This document shows, in pieces, positions 45,818 to 58,280 of a DNA stretch of 64,000 nt. How positions within the stretch are numbered: the first letter of the stretch is position 1; each line of letters opens with the position of its first letter. The position numbers were made by a program, and so were the translations under genes. The DNA comes from Trema orientale. Its lineage: Eukaryota; Streptophyta; Magnoliopsida; Rosales; Cannabaceae. Under the pieces are notes generated by a model. The model ran no database searches and had not been told where the DNA came from. It saw nothing but the letters and a program-made list of their open reading frames with translations. The stretch covers positions 247,091 to 311,090 of the forward strand of contig JXTC01000223.1 in assembly GCA_002914845.1 (NCBI GenBank), given 5' to 3'.

Positions 45818-46979
45818 TGATAGGTGTATTTTACACCTATCATTACTATACTTTCAAGCTTAAGAATTGCTCGTCTTTGAGCTCTTTTTACTTGTTTTGT
45901 TGTTTTTGTTGCTTATTTCAGGTGAGATGTCTTTAAGCGAACAATATTATTTTTCTGAGTTAAATTGGACGTAAATCAAGCTGTTTGGATGTTAAACTTG
46001 CACTGTAACGAGAAAAGACCGGTTATAGAATGATTAGAGCAAAGTTGGAGGCAAAACACTAGGCGCAGCACAAAGAAGTGAAGGAAAATTGANNNNNNNN
46101 NNNNNNNNNNNNNNNNNNNNNNNNNNNNNNNNNTAAATATTGTTATATTTGTTTTGATTCATTTTGTATGAACGTGAGCTAAACTCCAATTCTAGGGAGG
46201 CAATTGAATCTCTAATGTAATCCAACTAAATTTATTTTTCCTTATTCGTTCTTGATATCCATTGATGAATTTATTTTTGTCTTGTGCTTATTGCCTCTGT
46301 TTATTTGGCCAGTAAACGTGAGTGTTACCTGAAATCTATATGAACTTGGGAAGGGGATTATAGGTTTGGACATAGATAGAACATCACAAGATTGCCTAAT
46401 GTAGGGTGAGTTTGCATAAGATAGGAATATACCTATGTGACTTATGTAATTAGATTGAACAACATAGGATTGCGTAAATTAGGGTAAGTTTACATAGAAT
46501 AGGAATATATCTATATAACCTATGTATATTTATGGGGATTACCAAGCTTAATGAGTCTAATCAATTTATGTTAGGAGTAACATATTATCTTATTTAGGCA
46601 TTTTCACTTATATCTGGGAAAGGATTTTGTGAATACCATTGAGTTCCCGATTGTTAATTCTAAATGGATAGTTGAATTATGAGAGAAACTAGTAGTTGGA
46701 GGAGTTAAAGGGTAGATTGTATCCCTAGGTACCTTACTAATACTTTGAGAACATTTTCGGTTGCGTAGTTTTCGATTTTCCTTTCTTGCTTTTACTTTGT
46801 TATTTGCATTACACAAACTATCAATTATCGTCGTTTGGATAGATTGCAAACTAATTTCGGTTAGTACTTAGCATTTGTGAATCGAGTACTCCTCGTGGGA
46901 TTCGACACTCTCTTACTCTGTATTACTTGTTGCGACCCGTATACTTGCGGATTATGTGTTAGAAATAGCAGCCCCAACA
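45818..46979 (+). repeat. Solo LTR of gypsy family D in H
   Basis: TGATAGGTG at the start, CCCAACA at the end, and AGGAC on both sides (45813-45817 and 46980-46984). Uninterrupted H LTR sequence is seen in the other copy at about 53854. It matches 14012-15532. The orientation is that of the LTR reading TG to CA in the same sense as copy 1. The middle is missing because of the N run. Confidence 0.92.
46093..46133. other. Assembly gap (41 N)
   Basis: A run of N. By comparison with D copy 1, about 470 bases (equal to roughly 14290-14760) should be here, so the gap is under-sized. It covers the place of the palindrome cluster. Confidence 0.95.
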
Positions 46980-48018
46980 AGGACTTTGACTAGTTTGGAC
47001 CTATCTTACTTTCTTGAACTCCAAATTGAGTTCTACCACTTGGAAACCCTTAGATATGGATAAGGAAAGTTGAGAGAAGTATAAAAAGTGGCTGGAGTGG
47101 TTCAAGTCATGGCTGTGGAGGAAGAGAAAAGAAATGACCAGATTTGGTCCAAAATCAATACTTAATGGCTAAAAAATAGCATAACTTATATTCTAAGGGG
47201 TATTTTGAGTATTTTGCTAATTACTTTCCATGTATCAAGCTCTAAAACATCCTTAGCATACTCACCACGTTGCTGGTCAATCCTATACATTCAAGTGTAG
47301 ACCAAAATAGTGAAACCTAGCTTAGAAAGTGAAATCTAGTCATACTTTGACTTATGATCCTATATGACCAATCTTATTATAATTTGGTGGAACCTATCCC
47401 AATAATAAACAATAAATATAAAAAAAATAAGTCAATTAGACTCCAATTAATAATATAAACATAGTATAAATTCCTAATTGATAGAATGCACAAAATTGAC
47501 ATTACGTGATTAAGCTGAATCTAAGCTAGCTTAGTGCAACTAAACACTAATTCGGTATAGTGACTGCCACCTCGTGCTTACCTGGGGCTGACAAATAAAT
47601 TGCTATAAATGAGTCCTAAACATTAAATTAAAGCTATTTGACGTGTTAAACGCACAGTGAATGTGGCTCTGAAAAGCGTGAAAAATGCATTTTATCGAAA
47701 AACTACTATTTGACCAAGTTATCAACAGACATAATTTTAGTGCATGTACATATATTATTACTATTCATGAATGTATTCTTTGTTCCTCTCATACACTAAG
47801 CTCTCTCTTTGAGGATACTGAGCCTTTACACTGCATGGGAGCACTTCAACAAATATTAGTGTAGTAATACATATCGAAACATTTAACAATCAGCTTAAGC
47901 AATTTACTATGAAATTGACACTAGTTTCATGATATGTCTATTATGTAATATGAACATGTTTTTTTTTTTTTTTTTTTATAATTGGCTTATTATGCATGTG
48001 AGAATCTTGGGCATCACA

Positions 48019-48040
48019 ATCCTTCCCTCCTTATTAAATT
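48019..48040 (-). other. Polypurine tract of H
   Basis: Minus-strand AATAAGGAGGGAAGGAT directly before the LTR start TGTGATG. Confidence 0.85.
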
Positions 48041-48054
48041 TCGTCCTCAAAATT

Positions 48055-48340
48055 TACTTACCCAAATAAGTGAGGATACTTAGTTTTCATCTCTTCTTCT
48101 CTTTTTCATGTGGCCTCCTCTACTTCATGTTTCCTCTATAGTACTTTGACTAAAGGGATCTTCTTTTTTCTAAGCTCCTTTTCTTTTCTATCCAAAATCT
48201 CCACTGGTTGTTCTTCATAGCTCACATCTTGGCTAAACTCTAACGGCTCAAAACTCAAAACATGTGATAGATTTGGAATATATCTCCTTAACATATAGAC
48301 GTGAAAAACATTGTGTACATTCGACAGTGAGGGAGGCAAA
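48055..48340 (-). pseudogene. Integrase tail and chromodomain of H
   Basis: From the VFHVYMLRRYIPN integrase tail through EEQPVEILDRKEKELRKKK and IPLVKVL to EEAT and KYPHLFG. Both tryptophans expected in the chromodomain (after VKVL and after EEAT) are stops: TAG at about 48137 and TGA at about 48106. Both fit TGG to stop by G to A. The chromodomain directs integration to marked chromatin in active chromoviruses; here it would be cut off. Confidence 0.85.
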
Positions 48341-49388
48341 GCAAGTCTATAGGCAACATCTCCAACTTTGTCAAGTATCTCAAATGGGCCTATATATCTG
48401 GGACTAAGCTATCGTTTCTTCCCAAACCTCATGATTCCTTTCCTGGGAGCAACCTTCACAAATACTTTGTCCCAACATTAAACGTGACCTCTCTCCTTCT
48501 AGGATCAGTGTAATGTTTCTGTCTATTCTGAACAGCTAATAACTTTTTACGAATCTTTTCTATTGCTTCAGCTGTTTCTCTTACCAACTCTGGACCAAGA
48601 AATTTCCTTTCTCCCATCTCATCCTAGTGAATTAGATATCTACATTTTCTTCCATACAATGCTTCATATGGTGGCACTTCAATTGAAGCTTGATAACTAT
48701 TGTTGTAAACAAATTCAATCAGTGGCAAGTACTTGCTCCAAGATCTATGAAAATCTAACACACCAGCTCTAAGTATATCCTCAAGAGTCTGTATAGTTCT
48801 CTCTGATTGTCCATCTGTTTGAGGATGAAAAGCTATACTGAGTGCCAATTTTATATCCATAGCCTCCTAAACTCTCTTCCAGAATTTTGAAGTGAATCTA
48901 GAATCTCGGTCAGAAATGATAACCTTTGGAACATCATGTAGTCTAATGATTTCTTGAACATACAACTGAGCCAACTGATCTAAGTTATAAGTCACTTTAA
49001 TTGGTAGGAAATGGGCTGACTTAGTATATCTATCCACAATAACCCAAATAGTATCACGGCCTTTATTTGTCTTAGGAAGTCCAACCACCAAATCTATAGC
49101 AATCTCTTCCCATTTCTATTGTGGCATATATATAGGCTTCAATGTACCAGCAGGTCTTTGATATTCAGCTTTAATTTATTGGCATGTGAGACATTGCTCT
49201 ACAAACTCAATCACATCCTTCTTCATACCTGGCCACCAGTAATGCATTTTCAAATCCCTATACATCTTTGTAGTACTAGGATGTACAGAGTAGGGAGTAG
49301 TGTGAGCTTATATCAATATCTCCTTTCTAATTGTTCCATCAGGCACACATAGTCTATTTCTGCATCTGATTACACCATCACTATAAAT
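48341..49388 (-). pseudogene. Integrase core of H
   Basis: Two open pieces carry the DDE core. 48867-49091 has IVDRYTKSAHF and ISDRDSRFTS. 48624-48860 has [21 protein letters not shown] and EALYGRKC. A stop separates them near 48864. The upstream part (49092-49388) holds the HHCC region with stops. Confidence 0.88.
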
Positions 49389-50960
49389 CTAAAAGGTTAC
49401 CTCCTTTCCGGACTCTATCTTAGTCTTTAAACCTGTCAGATAGGGATTCGCATTCTGGCCTTGCTTGATTATCTCTAAAATTGTAGGTTGCAAGGCAAGA
49501 GCCGCTAATTTCTCTGTTAAACCTATAGGTACTATCTCTAATTCCAATCGATGCAAATCCATCAAAAGATGTTTCCGATCAACATACGTAAGTGACATAG
49601 CAGCTAATGACTTTCTACTTAAAGCATCTGCCACCACATTAGCCTTACCTGGATGATAGTTAATCTCACAGTCATAATCTTTCACCAGTTCAAGCCATCT
49701 TCTCTGTCTCATATTCAGTTCTTTTTGGATGAAGAAGTACTTGAGACTTTTATGGTCCGTGTAGATTTGACATCTTTCCCTATAGATAGTGTCTCCAAAT
49801 CTTCAGTGCAAAAACTACTGCTGCTAGCTCCAAATCATGAGTAGGATATTTCTTTTCATATTCTTTCAGTTGCCTAGAAGCATAGGCTAAAACCTCACCA
49901 TTTTGCATGAGAACACAGCCTAGACCATTCTTTGAAGCATCACTGTAAACAACGAATCCTCCTGATCTAGTGGGTATAGAAAGTATGGGAGTTGTTACCA
50001 AACGATGCTTTAACTCTTGGAAACTCTTTTCACAATCATCATCCCAATAAAATTTCACATTCTTTCTAGTCAACTGAGTCAATGGAGAAGCTAACTTCAA
50101 AAATCCTTCTATGAGCCTTCTATAGTAACCAGCCAATCCTAAAAAACTAGGAATCTCTAAAACATTGGTAGGTCTTGACCAATTACTTATAGCTTCAACT
50201 TTTACTGGGTCTACAGAAATAACATTTCCAGACACTATATGGCCAAGGAAGATAACTTTCTCCAACCAGAACTCACACTTCTTAAACTTTGCATACAACT
50301 GCTTTTCTTTCAAGATCCTTAAAAATGTTCTCAAATATTCCATGTGCTTCTCCCTTGAGCGTGAGTATATCAAAATGTCATCAATAAAAACTATAATAAA
50401 ACTATCTAAGAAATCCTTGAATACTCTATTCACCATGTTCATAAAAGCAGCTGGGGCATTAGTTAAGCCAAAGGGCATTACTAAGGACTCATAGTGCCCG
50501 TATCTCGTTCTAAAATCTGTCTTAGGAATATCTTCTTCCTTGATCTTCAACTGATGGTATCTAGATCTTAAATCAATCTTGGAAAACACTAAAGCTCCTT
50601 GTAATTGATCAAATAAATCATCGATTCTAGGGAGAGGATACTTACTCTTGATTGTGACCTTATTTATCTCTCTATAATTAATACAAAGCCTCATAGTCCG
50701 ATCTTTCTTCTTTACAAACAACACTGGAGCACCCCATGGTGAAAAGCTTGGGCGTATGAAACCCTTGTCCAAAAGCTCCTATAATTGTACCTTTAATTCC
50801 TTCAGCTCTGCTGGAGCCATTCTATATGGTGCTTTAGAAATAGGAGTTGTACCAAGTAGTAAGTCAATAACAAACTCTATCTCCCTATCAGGTGGTAATC
50901 CTGGTAGTTCTTTTGGGAATACCTCTGGAAATTCATTAACCACTGGTACTTCCTCTTACT
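49389..50960 (-). pseudogene. Reverse transcriptase and RNase H of H
   Basis: 330 codons are open (49780-50772), with [51 protein letters not shown] and the catalytic [11 protein letters not shown]. RNase H then starts ([15 protein letters not shown]). A frame change between 49780 and 49712 precedes the last RNase H part with [17 protein letters not shown] stop lies just upstream of 50772, where the pre-RT segment continues to 50960. It is the best-preserved coding piece in the window. Confidence 0.93.
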
Positions 50961-52518
50961 TCATCTTAAGTCTCTAGTATCCATTACATTTGCCAAATAA
51001 CCAGTACATCCTTTCTCAAGTAACTTCCTTGCTTTTAACATTGAAATAGTTGATACCATTTTCTTCTTAGAAGACCCAAGGAAAATAAAGTTCTCTTCAC
51101 CAAGTGGCTGAAATATTACTCTCTTACCATTACAATCAATGCTAGTATGATACTTAGATAACCAATCCATACCTAAAATTACCTCAAAATCCTACATATC
51201 CAACACTATTAAGTCTGTCCATAACTCTCTACCATCTATCTGTATTGGACACGCTCTTAAAACCTGACCAGAATATAGCATTTCCCGAGATGAAATAGTT
51301 ATACAGTATCCTAAATTCAAAGTTTCAGGTGATCTGCCTAATTTTCTCACATTTACTGATGATGCAAATGAATGTGTAGCTCCTGAATCTACTAATGTAC
51401 TTGTAAGGATATCAAAGATAGAGATCTCACCTGCTACAACCGATGGATCAGCCTCAGTATCTGTCGCAGACATGGTAAATACACGAGCTGGAACTTTCTT
51501 TTGTTCACCAGAGGTGGAAGGACAATACTTGAAAAAATGTCCTGTCTTACCACATGTATAACACACTCCACTACCCAAAAAATATTCACCTTTATGAGGC
51601 TTTCCACATTTTGGACATGTAGCCTTCTGATTCGGAGTAGATTGCATTTGTTGACTTGTTGCTGGGAACTTTGAAGGATCTTATCTTTGTCCTTGACCCT
51701 GGGGAAACTTCCTTTTGCCTCCATTAAATCCTGGTTGAGTACCCTTCCGAAATTTGTATTTCTCCTTGCCATGTTTATGTTTCTTCTAATTTTTAGTGTT
51801 TTTACTACCTTCAGTTCAGCTTCTTCAGCTTCAAGGACTTTTTCTACAACTTCTAGGTAAGGGACACCTTTTCCTATAGACATATTAATATCCCTAATAT
51901 TTCAGCTTTCAGCCCCTGTAAAAACTGATTAACTTTCAACTCGTTGGTACCCACCATATGAGGAGCAAAATGGGATAGCTCATCAAATTTCTTTATGTAG
52001 TCACATATAGACATGCAACCCTGACTCAGATTAGTAAACTTGGCTGCCTTTGCAAGTCGATGAGCTTCATTAAAGTACTTCCTATAAAAGATTTCCTTAA
52101 ATCTCTCCCAAGTTAATCTGTCAACATCAGTGATTGACTTCATGGAATCCCACCAGTGCCTCGCATCCATTTGGAACATGTAAGTAGCACAAGAAACATT
52201 CTCCTCCTCAGGGATTCTTATGTAATCAAAGATACCTTCCAAACTCCGAATCCATTCCTCAACTAATAATAGATCTGTTTCACCTTTAAAAACTAGAGGT
52301 TTATTCTTCCTGAACCTTTCAGAAGCTGGTTCATGATTTTCTTGTCTAGCTACAACTTGTACTGGTAATTGTTCCTCTCTCCTTTGATCTCGTTCTATAA
52401 GCCTCTCTATTTGTTGAGCCTATCTCTCCACTAATTCAGCCAATCGATATATAGTAGTATCTTTTTCATTCTCTTAATCAGCCCTCTGTTGGCTAGTCTG
52501 ATCTTTAACCCTCGGCAT
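50961..52518 (-). pseudogene. Gag and protease of H
   Basis: Starts MPRVKDQTSQQRAD at 52518. The gag domain lies in 51874-52242 (MDARHWWDSMK, then WERFKEIFYRKYF). Frame changes lie near 51880 and 51700. The zinc knuckle CYTCGKTGHFFKYC is intact near 51530-51575, and the protease site TLVDSGATHSF near 51370-51405. The linker to RT is 50961-51170 with MDWLSKYHTSIDCNGKRV. Stops lie near 52475 and 52420 and at 51189. Confidence 0.88.
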
Positions 52519-52699
52519 AATTTCCTATACAGTGGCCCTTTACTTACAAACAAACATAATACCAATAATAATGTGTGCATCAAACTTATATAACAAAAAT
52601 GAAGTGCACGTATGAAATTAATTAGACTTACTAGTTGACTGAGCTTTCTGTCACATGATCTTATATTTGTAGGCAGTCTTCAGAAACGACTAAACGTCC

Positions 52700-52711
52700 G
52701 CTCTGATACCA
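52700..52711 (-). other. Primer binding site of H
   Basis: Minus-strand TGGTATCAGAGC, the exact complement of the initiator-Met tRNA 3' end, four bases after the 5' LTR end (52716). Confidence 0.92.
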
Positions 52712-52715
52712 CAAG

Positions 52716-54881
52716 TGTAACACCCACTAGCTTAACTATATGGCTATATAGGTCAAACTAGGAAGTGTTATTCTTTCATAAACCATATTTTCAATTTCGC
52801 AAAAAGGTGGGCCAAATTTAAAATTTTCAAACTATAAAACAAAAGAAACTACGTGGCATTACTTTTTGAAAGTGTCTTTACAAAATATACAACCAAAAAT
52901 TTCTTATCAGTTTATCTTGCCATCAGTAGTAATATTTACAACACAACAGAATAACAAAATACAAAGAAAACACCGCCCATAAGTCAAGCTCGTCTACATC
53001 TACATGATCATGGCGACAAGAAAGCGTGGTAGCCAACTTGCAACTCTATACATCATATATCTCCTCACCTGCATTACAGGAACTAAATGAGCTAATGCTC
53101 AGCAAGTAAAGATCATGCATGCTCGTGAATGTGTTTCATGCATAAACTTCATCGAAATTCCCATTGTACTCTTTCTTTCATAACTTTTCATTTTGATGTA
53201 CTTTCCTTAGAAAACGTTTCTTTATAGGGCCCTTGAGTATATTATAAAGTCACGGCAGTCAGTAGGCCGTACCCACCTGTGCGGGAAGAAAACAAATGGC
53301 CAATGCGAACCATACCTATCTAACACAGACCGACTAGGTAATGCACCTAGTAAATCTCATAGTACAATACTCAGTCTCGACAGTCGGTAAGCCGTGTCCA
53401 CCTATGCGGGAAGGATGCCTATGCAATCCATACTTACCCAACGTAGACAGAATAAACGTTGTACTTAAAACATATCTCGCAAAATCAGTACAATGGTACT
53501 ACTTTAAATAAAATGCATGGAAAACTTCACTTTTTTGAAAATTATGCTTAAATGATCATGCCATGCTTATGTCTCTTTTAAACTTTACGACAACCATATG
53601 AAAAATATATAATTAATATAATACACATAAGCATGTATGAAAACATCTTCTATCTACTACGGTTCTTGTGATGCAGTTAGAATAAATCTTTACTTACCTT
53701 TTGTTCGGTAGAAAAGATAGTGGAAAGGGTCAATATCCTCTGTGGCAAGGTGTGTGGAAGACCTTGACTAGTTTGAACTTTTGTTGAAGCTCTTGTCTTT
53801 TACTTCTACAAAACTGACTTCCAAGGCTTTGATTTTGATTTTAAGACTTAAGAGGACCTTGACTATTTTGGACCTATCTTGCTTTCTTGAACTCCAAATT
53901 GAGTTCTACCACTTGAAAACTCTTGAATATGGATAAGGGGAGTTGAGAGAAGTATAAAAAGTGGCTGGAGTGGCTCAAGTCATGACTGGGGAGGAAGAGG
54001 AAAGAAATTACTAGATTTGGTCCAAAATCAGTACTTAATGGCTAAGAAATGGCATAACTTAAATTTTAAGGGATATTTTGGGTATTTTGCTCATTATATT
54101 CCATGTGTCAAGCTCTAAAACATCCTTAGCATACTCACCACATTGTTGGTCAATCCTATATACCCAAGTCTAGACCAAAATAGTGAAATCTAGCTTAGAA
54201 AGTGAAATCTAGTCATACTTTGGCTTATAATCCTATATGGCCAATCTTGCTGTAATTTTGTGAAACCTAGCCCTATAACCAATCATTAAACATAAAAAAT
54301 AACTCAATTAGACTCCATTTAATAATGCAAATGTAAATATAGTATAAATGCCTAATTAATAAAATGCACAAAATTGACATTACGCGATTAAGCTGAATCT
54401 AAGCTAGCTTAATGCAACTAAACACCAATTCAGTATAGTGACTACCACCCCGTGCCTACCTGGGGCCGACAAATAAAATGCTATAAATGAATCCTAAAAA
54501 TTAAATTAAAGCTATTTGACATGTTAAACGCACAGTGAATTTGGCTCTGAAAAACATGAAAAATGCATTTTACCAAAAAACTACTATTTGACCAAGTTAT
54601 CAACAGATATGATTTTAGTGCATGTGTATATAGTATTACTATTCATGAATGTATTCTTTGTTCCTCTCACACACCAAGCTCTCTCTTTGAGGGTACTGAG
54701 CCTTTACACTGTATGGGAGCACTTCAACAAATATTAGTATAGTAATACATATCAAAACATTTAAAAATCAGCTTAAGTAATTTACTATGAAATTGACACT
54801 AGTTTCATGATATGTCTATTATGCAATATGAACATATTTTTTTTTTGGCTTATTATACATGTGAGAATCTTGGGCATCACA
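52716..54881 (-). repeat. 5' LTR of H
   Basis: 2166 bp, TGTAACACCC at 52716 to GGGCATCACA at 54881 in plus spelling. It differs from the left LTR by many single changes and small indels, so H is not recent. Confidence 0.92.
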
Positions 54882-54960
54882 AAATAGATAATAAATAATC
54901 CGATAAATATTTTTTATAATGTCAAAATAATAAACTGCTTTATAGGACATTATTCCAACA

Positions 54961-55859
54961 ATCTCTCACTTGGCCTTTAAATCAGATGTGACATATCACG
55001 TAGTCCCATTCCTTCCATATGGTCCTCAAATACTTTGGTAGTCAAAGATTTGGTAAAAGAATCAGCAAGGTTCTCTGCAGACGCTATCTTACTCATTATC
55101 ACGTCTCCTCTTTGAACAATTTCTTTGAGCACATGCTATTTCCTTTCCATGTGTTTTCCCCTCTTGTGGCTTTTAGGCTCCCTGGAGTTAGCAACTGCTA
55201 TACTGTTATCACAGTAGAGTATTATAGGTTGTTGTGCTCCAGGTACTACCTCGAAGATCTATAAGGATAAGGAAATTACGAAGTTAGACCGCCTCTTTAG
55301 CTGCTTCAGAAGCTATCATATATTCGGCCTTCATGGTTAAATCCGCAACACAAGACTGCTTGATACTCCTCCATATAATGGCTCCACCACCAAGGGTGAA
55401 GACTGAACCAGAAGTTTATTTTCTAGAGTCTTTATCATATTGAAAATCTGAATCAGTATATCCAAAAAGTGTTAGATCTTCTCTAGAATATACAAGCATA
55501 TAATCTCTAGTTCTCCGATGATACTTTAGAATATGCTTGACTGCACCCCAATATTCAGGTCCTGGATTGGATTGGTAACGACTTACAATCCAAATAGCAT
55601 AACAAATATCTGGTATCGTGTAAAGCATGGCATACATGAGACTTCCCATTGCCGAAGCTTAAGGAATATTTCTCATCTATTCTTTCTCTTCTTCTGTCTT
55701 AGGAGAATTCTTATTAGACAGAGTAATTCCTCTATGAAAGGGTGTCAAGCCGCTTTTAGAATTTTAAATTGCCAACTTAACCAGTATTTTGTCTACGTAT
55801 GAAGCTTATGATAAAGCTATGTATTTGTTCTTTCTGTCTCATAGAATCTATATTCCTAG
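54961..55859 (-). pseudogene. C2 polypurine tract and RNase H / RT C-terminus
   Basis: 54961-54975 is the tract (minus GGCCAAGTGAGAGAT). RNase H and the end of RT follow with the same blocks as in C1 (MGSLMYAMLYTIPDICYA, KHILKYHRRTRDYMLVY, GYTDSDF) and many stops. Homology stops at 55859, equal to C1 position about 3673, before the YVDD motif, so the catalytic RT is missing. Confidence 0.85.
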
Positions 55860-57284
55860 TGTTAGAAATATGCCCTAGAAAGCAGTTTCTTTGTTTGGCA
55901 TTTTAAACAATGTTTATTGGTTTTAAGTGTTATCTATTTGTTGTTAATAAATTCTATATTATGTCCCTATTATATACATGTGATGTTTATGCTTTCTATT
56001 ATGCAAATGTCTAAAAGTTTCCATAACTAATAATAAGTAATAAAGAATTGTTCGTATGAAGTGTTCATATGTGGGAGACTGAATTCTTTATTTCATTATG
56101 TTTAAATTAAAAGTTCACATTCTGTAAATAAAGATGGAATACTTTATTTTGTCATAAAATGTAGTGTTGTCTATTTCAACGGGATTGATGAAGTCTCCAA
56201 TCATCGAAATATCTGATTTCAGATAAAAACACTAGTGTATTATAAGAAAGTTATAAGTGCATTGAACTAGACCAAGTGAAAATAGAATTTGAGATTAAGT
56301 GTCGTAACTCAATATTCTATCTTTCACTAATCTAGCACTATTGCAAGATTACCTTAATCCTAGTGATTGTCAAACTTGCTTTCATGAGTTTTATCTTTTT
56401 GACTTACTAAAGGACTAGTTTCGATTATATGGTTCAAACTCTGATGTCTTGGAAGATAAGATTTGTGAATTGATGAGAACGCCCTTCATGATTTGGACAC
56501 CATGCATATAATGTCACTTTAAATTTTTTCAAGGACTTGGATAATAAAAAACTAGGCACCAGGTATTCACTTTGTGAATTTGACTGTGTTTGTATAGGCA
56601 GTTACAAACACCGTAGTTAATTATTATCCATTAGATGAAAAATGGTAACTCAAAGGTAATATGTACTAGTGAGCTAATACGGTAATTTCACCTCACTAGT
56701 ATGGCATTGCATCCAGGGTATATCTGCAGGTATAGTATATGCTAAATGGATCAAGTTAATTAAAGTGTTAATTAGCTTCACAGAAAATATATATGACATT
56801 TAGTCCAAGAGTGCAATATTAGGCCTATAGTGGAGTGACCCAATATTAATGGACAAGGCTCAGTCATAATTAAGAGTTAATTATGACTGTGGATAGTTGG
56901 CCCATTGGAGCTTAGACTATTTGGATCCATAAGGTCTCCTGTCTAGCTCACACATAGCCCAATAACTAATTGAATGGTCAGTTGAGCCCAATAAGCCCAT
57001 TAGGGTTTACATTTCTCTAATACTTAAGAGAAAAGTTCTCTTAAGCCTCTCTAAGAGTTCTACACGCCACCCATGCACAGTAATTGTGCTTCACGTGTGA
57101 CACAGAGAAAAGAGAGAGTGAGAGAACCGAGCAAATCCTGAGCTCGTTCATGGCCGCCGAGGGAGAGATACCCATGGCTATAGACGTGCAATCAAGGAGA
57201 AGGAAGATCGTCTTCTGAATCATCTGCTCACCTCTCGTTGGGAATCAAGAAGGTGCCCACACACCGGATCATTCAATGGGCTCT
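55860..57284 (+). repeat. Opposite-strand C-family LTR fragment
   Basis: Starts TGTTAGAAATATG and is colinear with the first 1425 bases of the C3 LTR (60703 on). It ends at GGCTCT (57284), about 240 bases short of the LTR end. It replaces about 820 bases of C2 (equal to C1 3673-4493). No PPT, primer site or duplication flanks it. Confidence 0.88.
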
Positions 57285-58280
57285 TTCTCTATCTTATCTT
57301 CTAAAGATTGGCTGATAACATCATAAGTTAATTCTTCAAGAACTAACTTACTTTTGGGTTTGAAATCTTTCATATAGTTTTCTTCTAATAAAGTAGTATT
57401 TGTACTCACAAACACTTTCTTTTCTTCAGCACTATAGAAATAGTACCTTCTTGTTCATTTTAGGTAACCTACAAATAGACATAGTCGTTTTCCCTTTTAG
57501 TACGTATGCTAGATAATCCCAAGTACGGATATGACGCAAACTAGGTTTATGTCCTTTCTATAGTTCAAATGGTGTCTTAGGTACTGATTTAGAAGGAACT
57601 CTATTTAGCAGGTACATAGCAGTTTCTAAGGCATAACCCTAAAAAGATGCTGGTAATTGTGAATAACTGAGCATCGACCTAACCGTATCCAAAAGTGTCC
57701 TGTTTTTCCTTTCAACAATACCATTTAGTTGAGGCATACTAGGTGCTGTGAGTCGGGATAGGATCCCATTGTCAATGAGAAATTCAGAGAATTCCCTAGA
57801 GAGGTATTCACCACCTCGATCGGATCGAAAGGTCTTTATGTCCTTTCCTAGCTGCTTCTCAGTTTTTGCTTTGAATTCTCTGAACTTTTCAAAATAATTC
57901 GATTTGCGTTGCATTAGGTAAACATAACCAAATCTAAAATAATCATCCATAAACATAATGAAATATTCAAAACCTTATCGAGCCTGAATATTCATGGGCC
58001 TGCAAACATCAGTGTATACTAACTCAAGACATTCTTGAACTCTAAGACCTTTTCCAGTAAATGGTCTTTTGGCCATTTTACCTTCCAGACAGGATTCGTA
58101 AGTTGGTAATGATTTGACTTCTAATGAACTTAGAAGTCCGTCATTAACTAACCTTTGAATTCTATTTAGGTTAATATGACCGATTCTTGAATGCCAGAGA
58201 TAAGTTTCATCATTAATACTCACTTTCACTTTCTTATGTTTAGGTTCTACATGTTCAGAATCATTTTTTAGATTGTGCAA
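57285..58280 (-). pseudogene. Integrase of C2
   Basis: Linker and integrase resume at 57285. 57639-57956 has MFMDDYFRFGYVYLM, RSDRGGEYLSREFSEFLI with the second Asp, and GIVERKNRTLLDTVRSML with the Glu. 57975-58280 has the GAG-pre-integrase finger (WHSRIGHINLNRIQRLV, then CLEGKM). The core motifs are better kept than in C1, but stops separate the pieces. Confidence 0.88.

Larger units (their letters stand above)
44693..48018 (-). repeat. 3' LTR of H (left), with nested D LTR
   Basis: Minus strand start TGTGATGCCC at 48018, end GCATTACA at 44693. Without the 1162-base D insertion and its duplication it is about 2159 bases, against 2166 for the 5' LTR. It contains two copies of a block with GGTAxGCxxTGCCxACCT (about 45228-45300 and 45350-45425). 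Confidence 0.9.
44693..54881 (-). mobile_element. Full-length chromovirus H, 10.2 kb
   Basis: Complete structure: target duplication AAATA, two LTRs of about 2.16 kb (the left enlarged by a D solo LTR), an initiator-Met tRNA primer site, gag with zinc knuckle, protease, RT, RNase H, integrase, chromodomain and polypurine tract. The integrase tail and chromodomain resemble plant Tekay/Del-type chromoviruses. At least three frame changes and several stops make it inactive. Confidence 0.92.
43114..54960 (-). repeat. 3' LTR of C2, split by H
   Basis: 43114-44692 plus 54887-54960 equal the C1 LTR end to end. The junction has AAATA on both sides of H (44688-44692 and 54882-54886). Starts (minus) TGTTGGAATAATG at 54960 and ends ACCAGCA at 43114. 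Confidence 0.9.

Noticed and set aside
52700-52711. tRNA-like match TGGTATCAGAGC
   Set aside because: It is only the 12-base primer site next to an LTR, not a tRNA gene. No cloverleaf is present.
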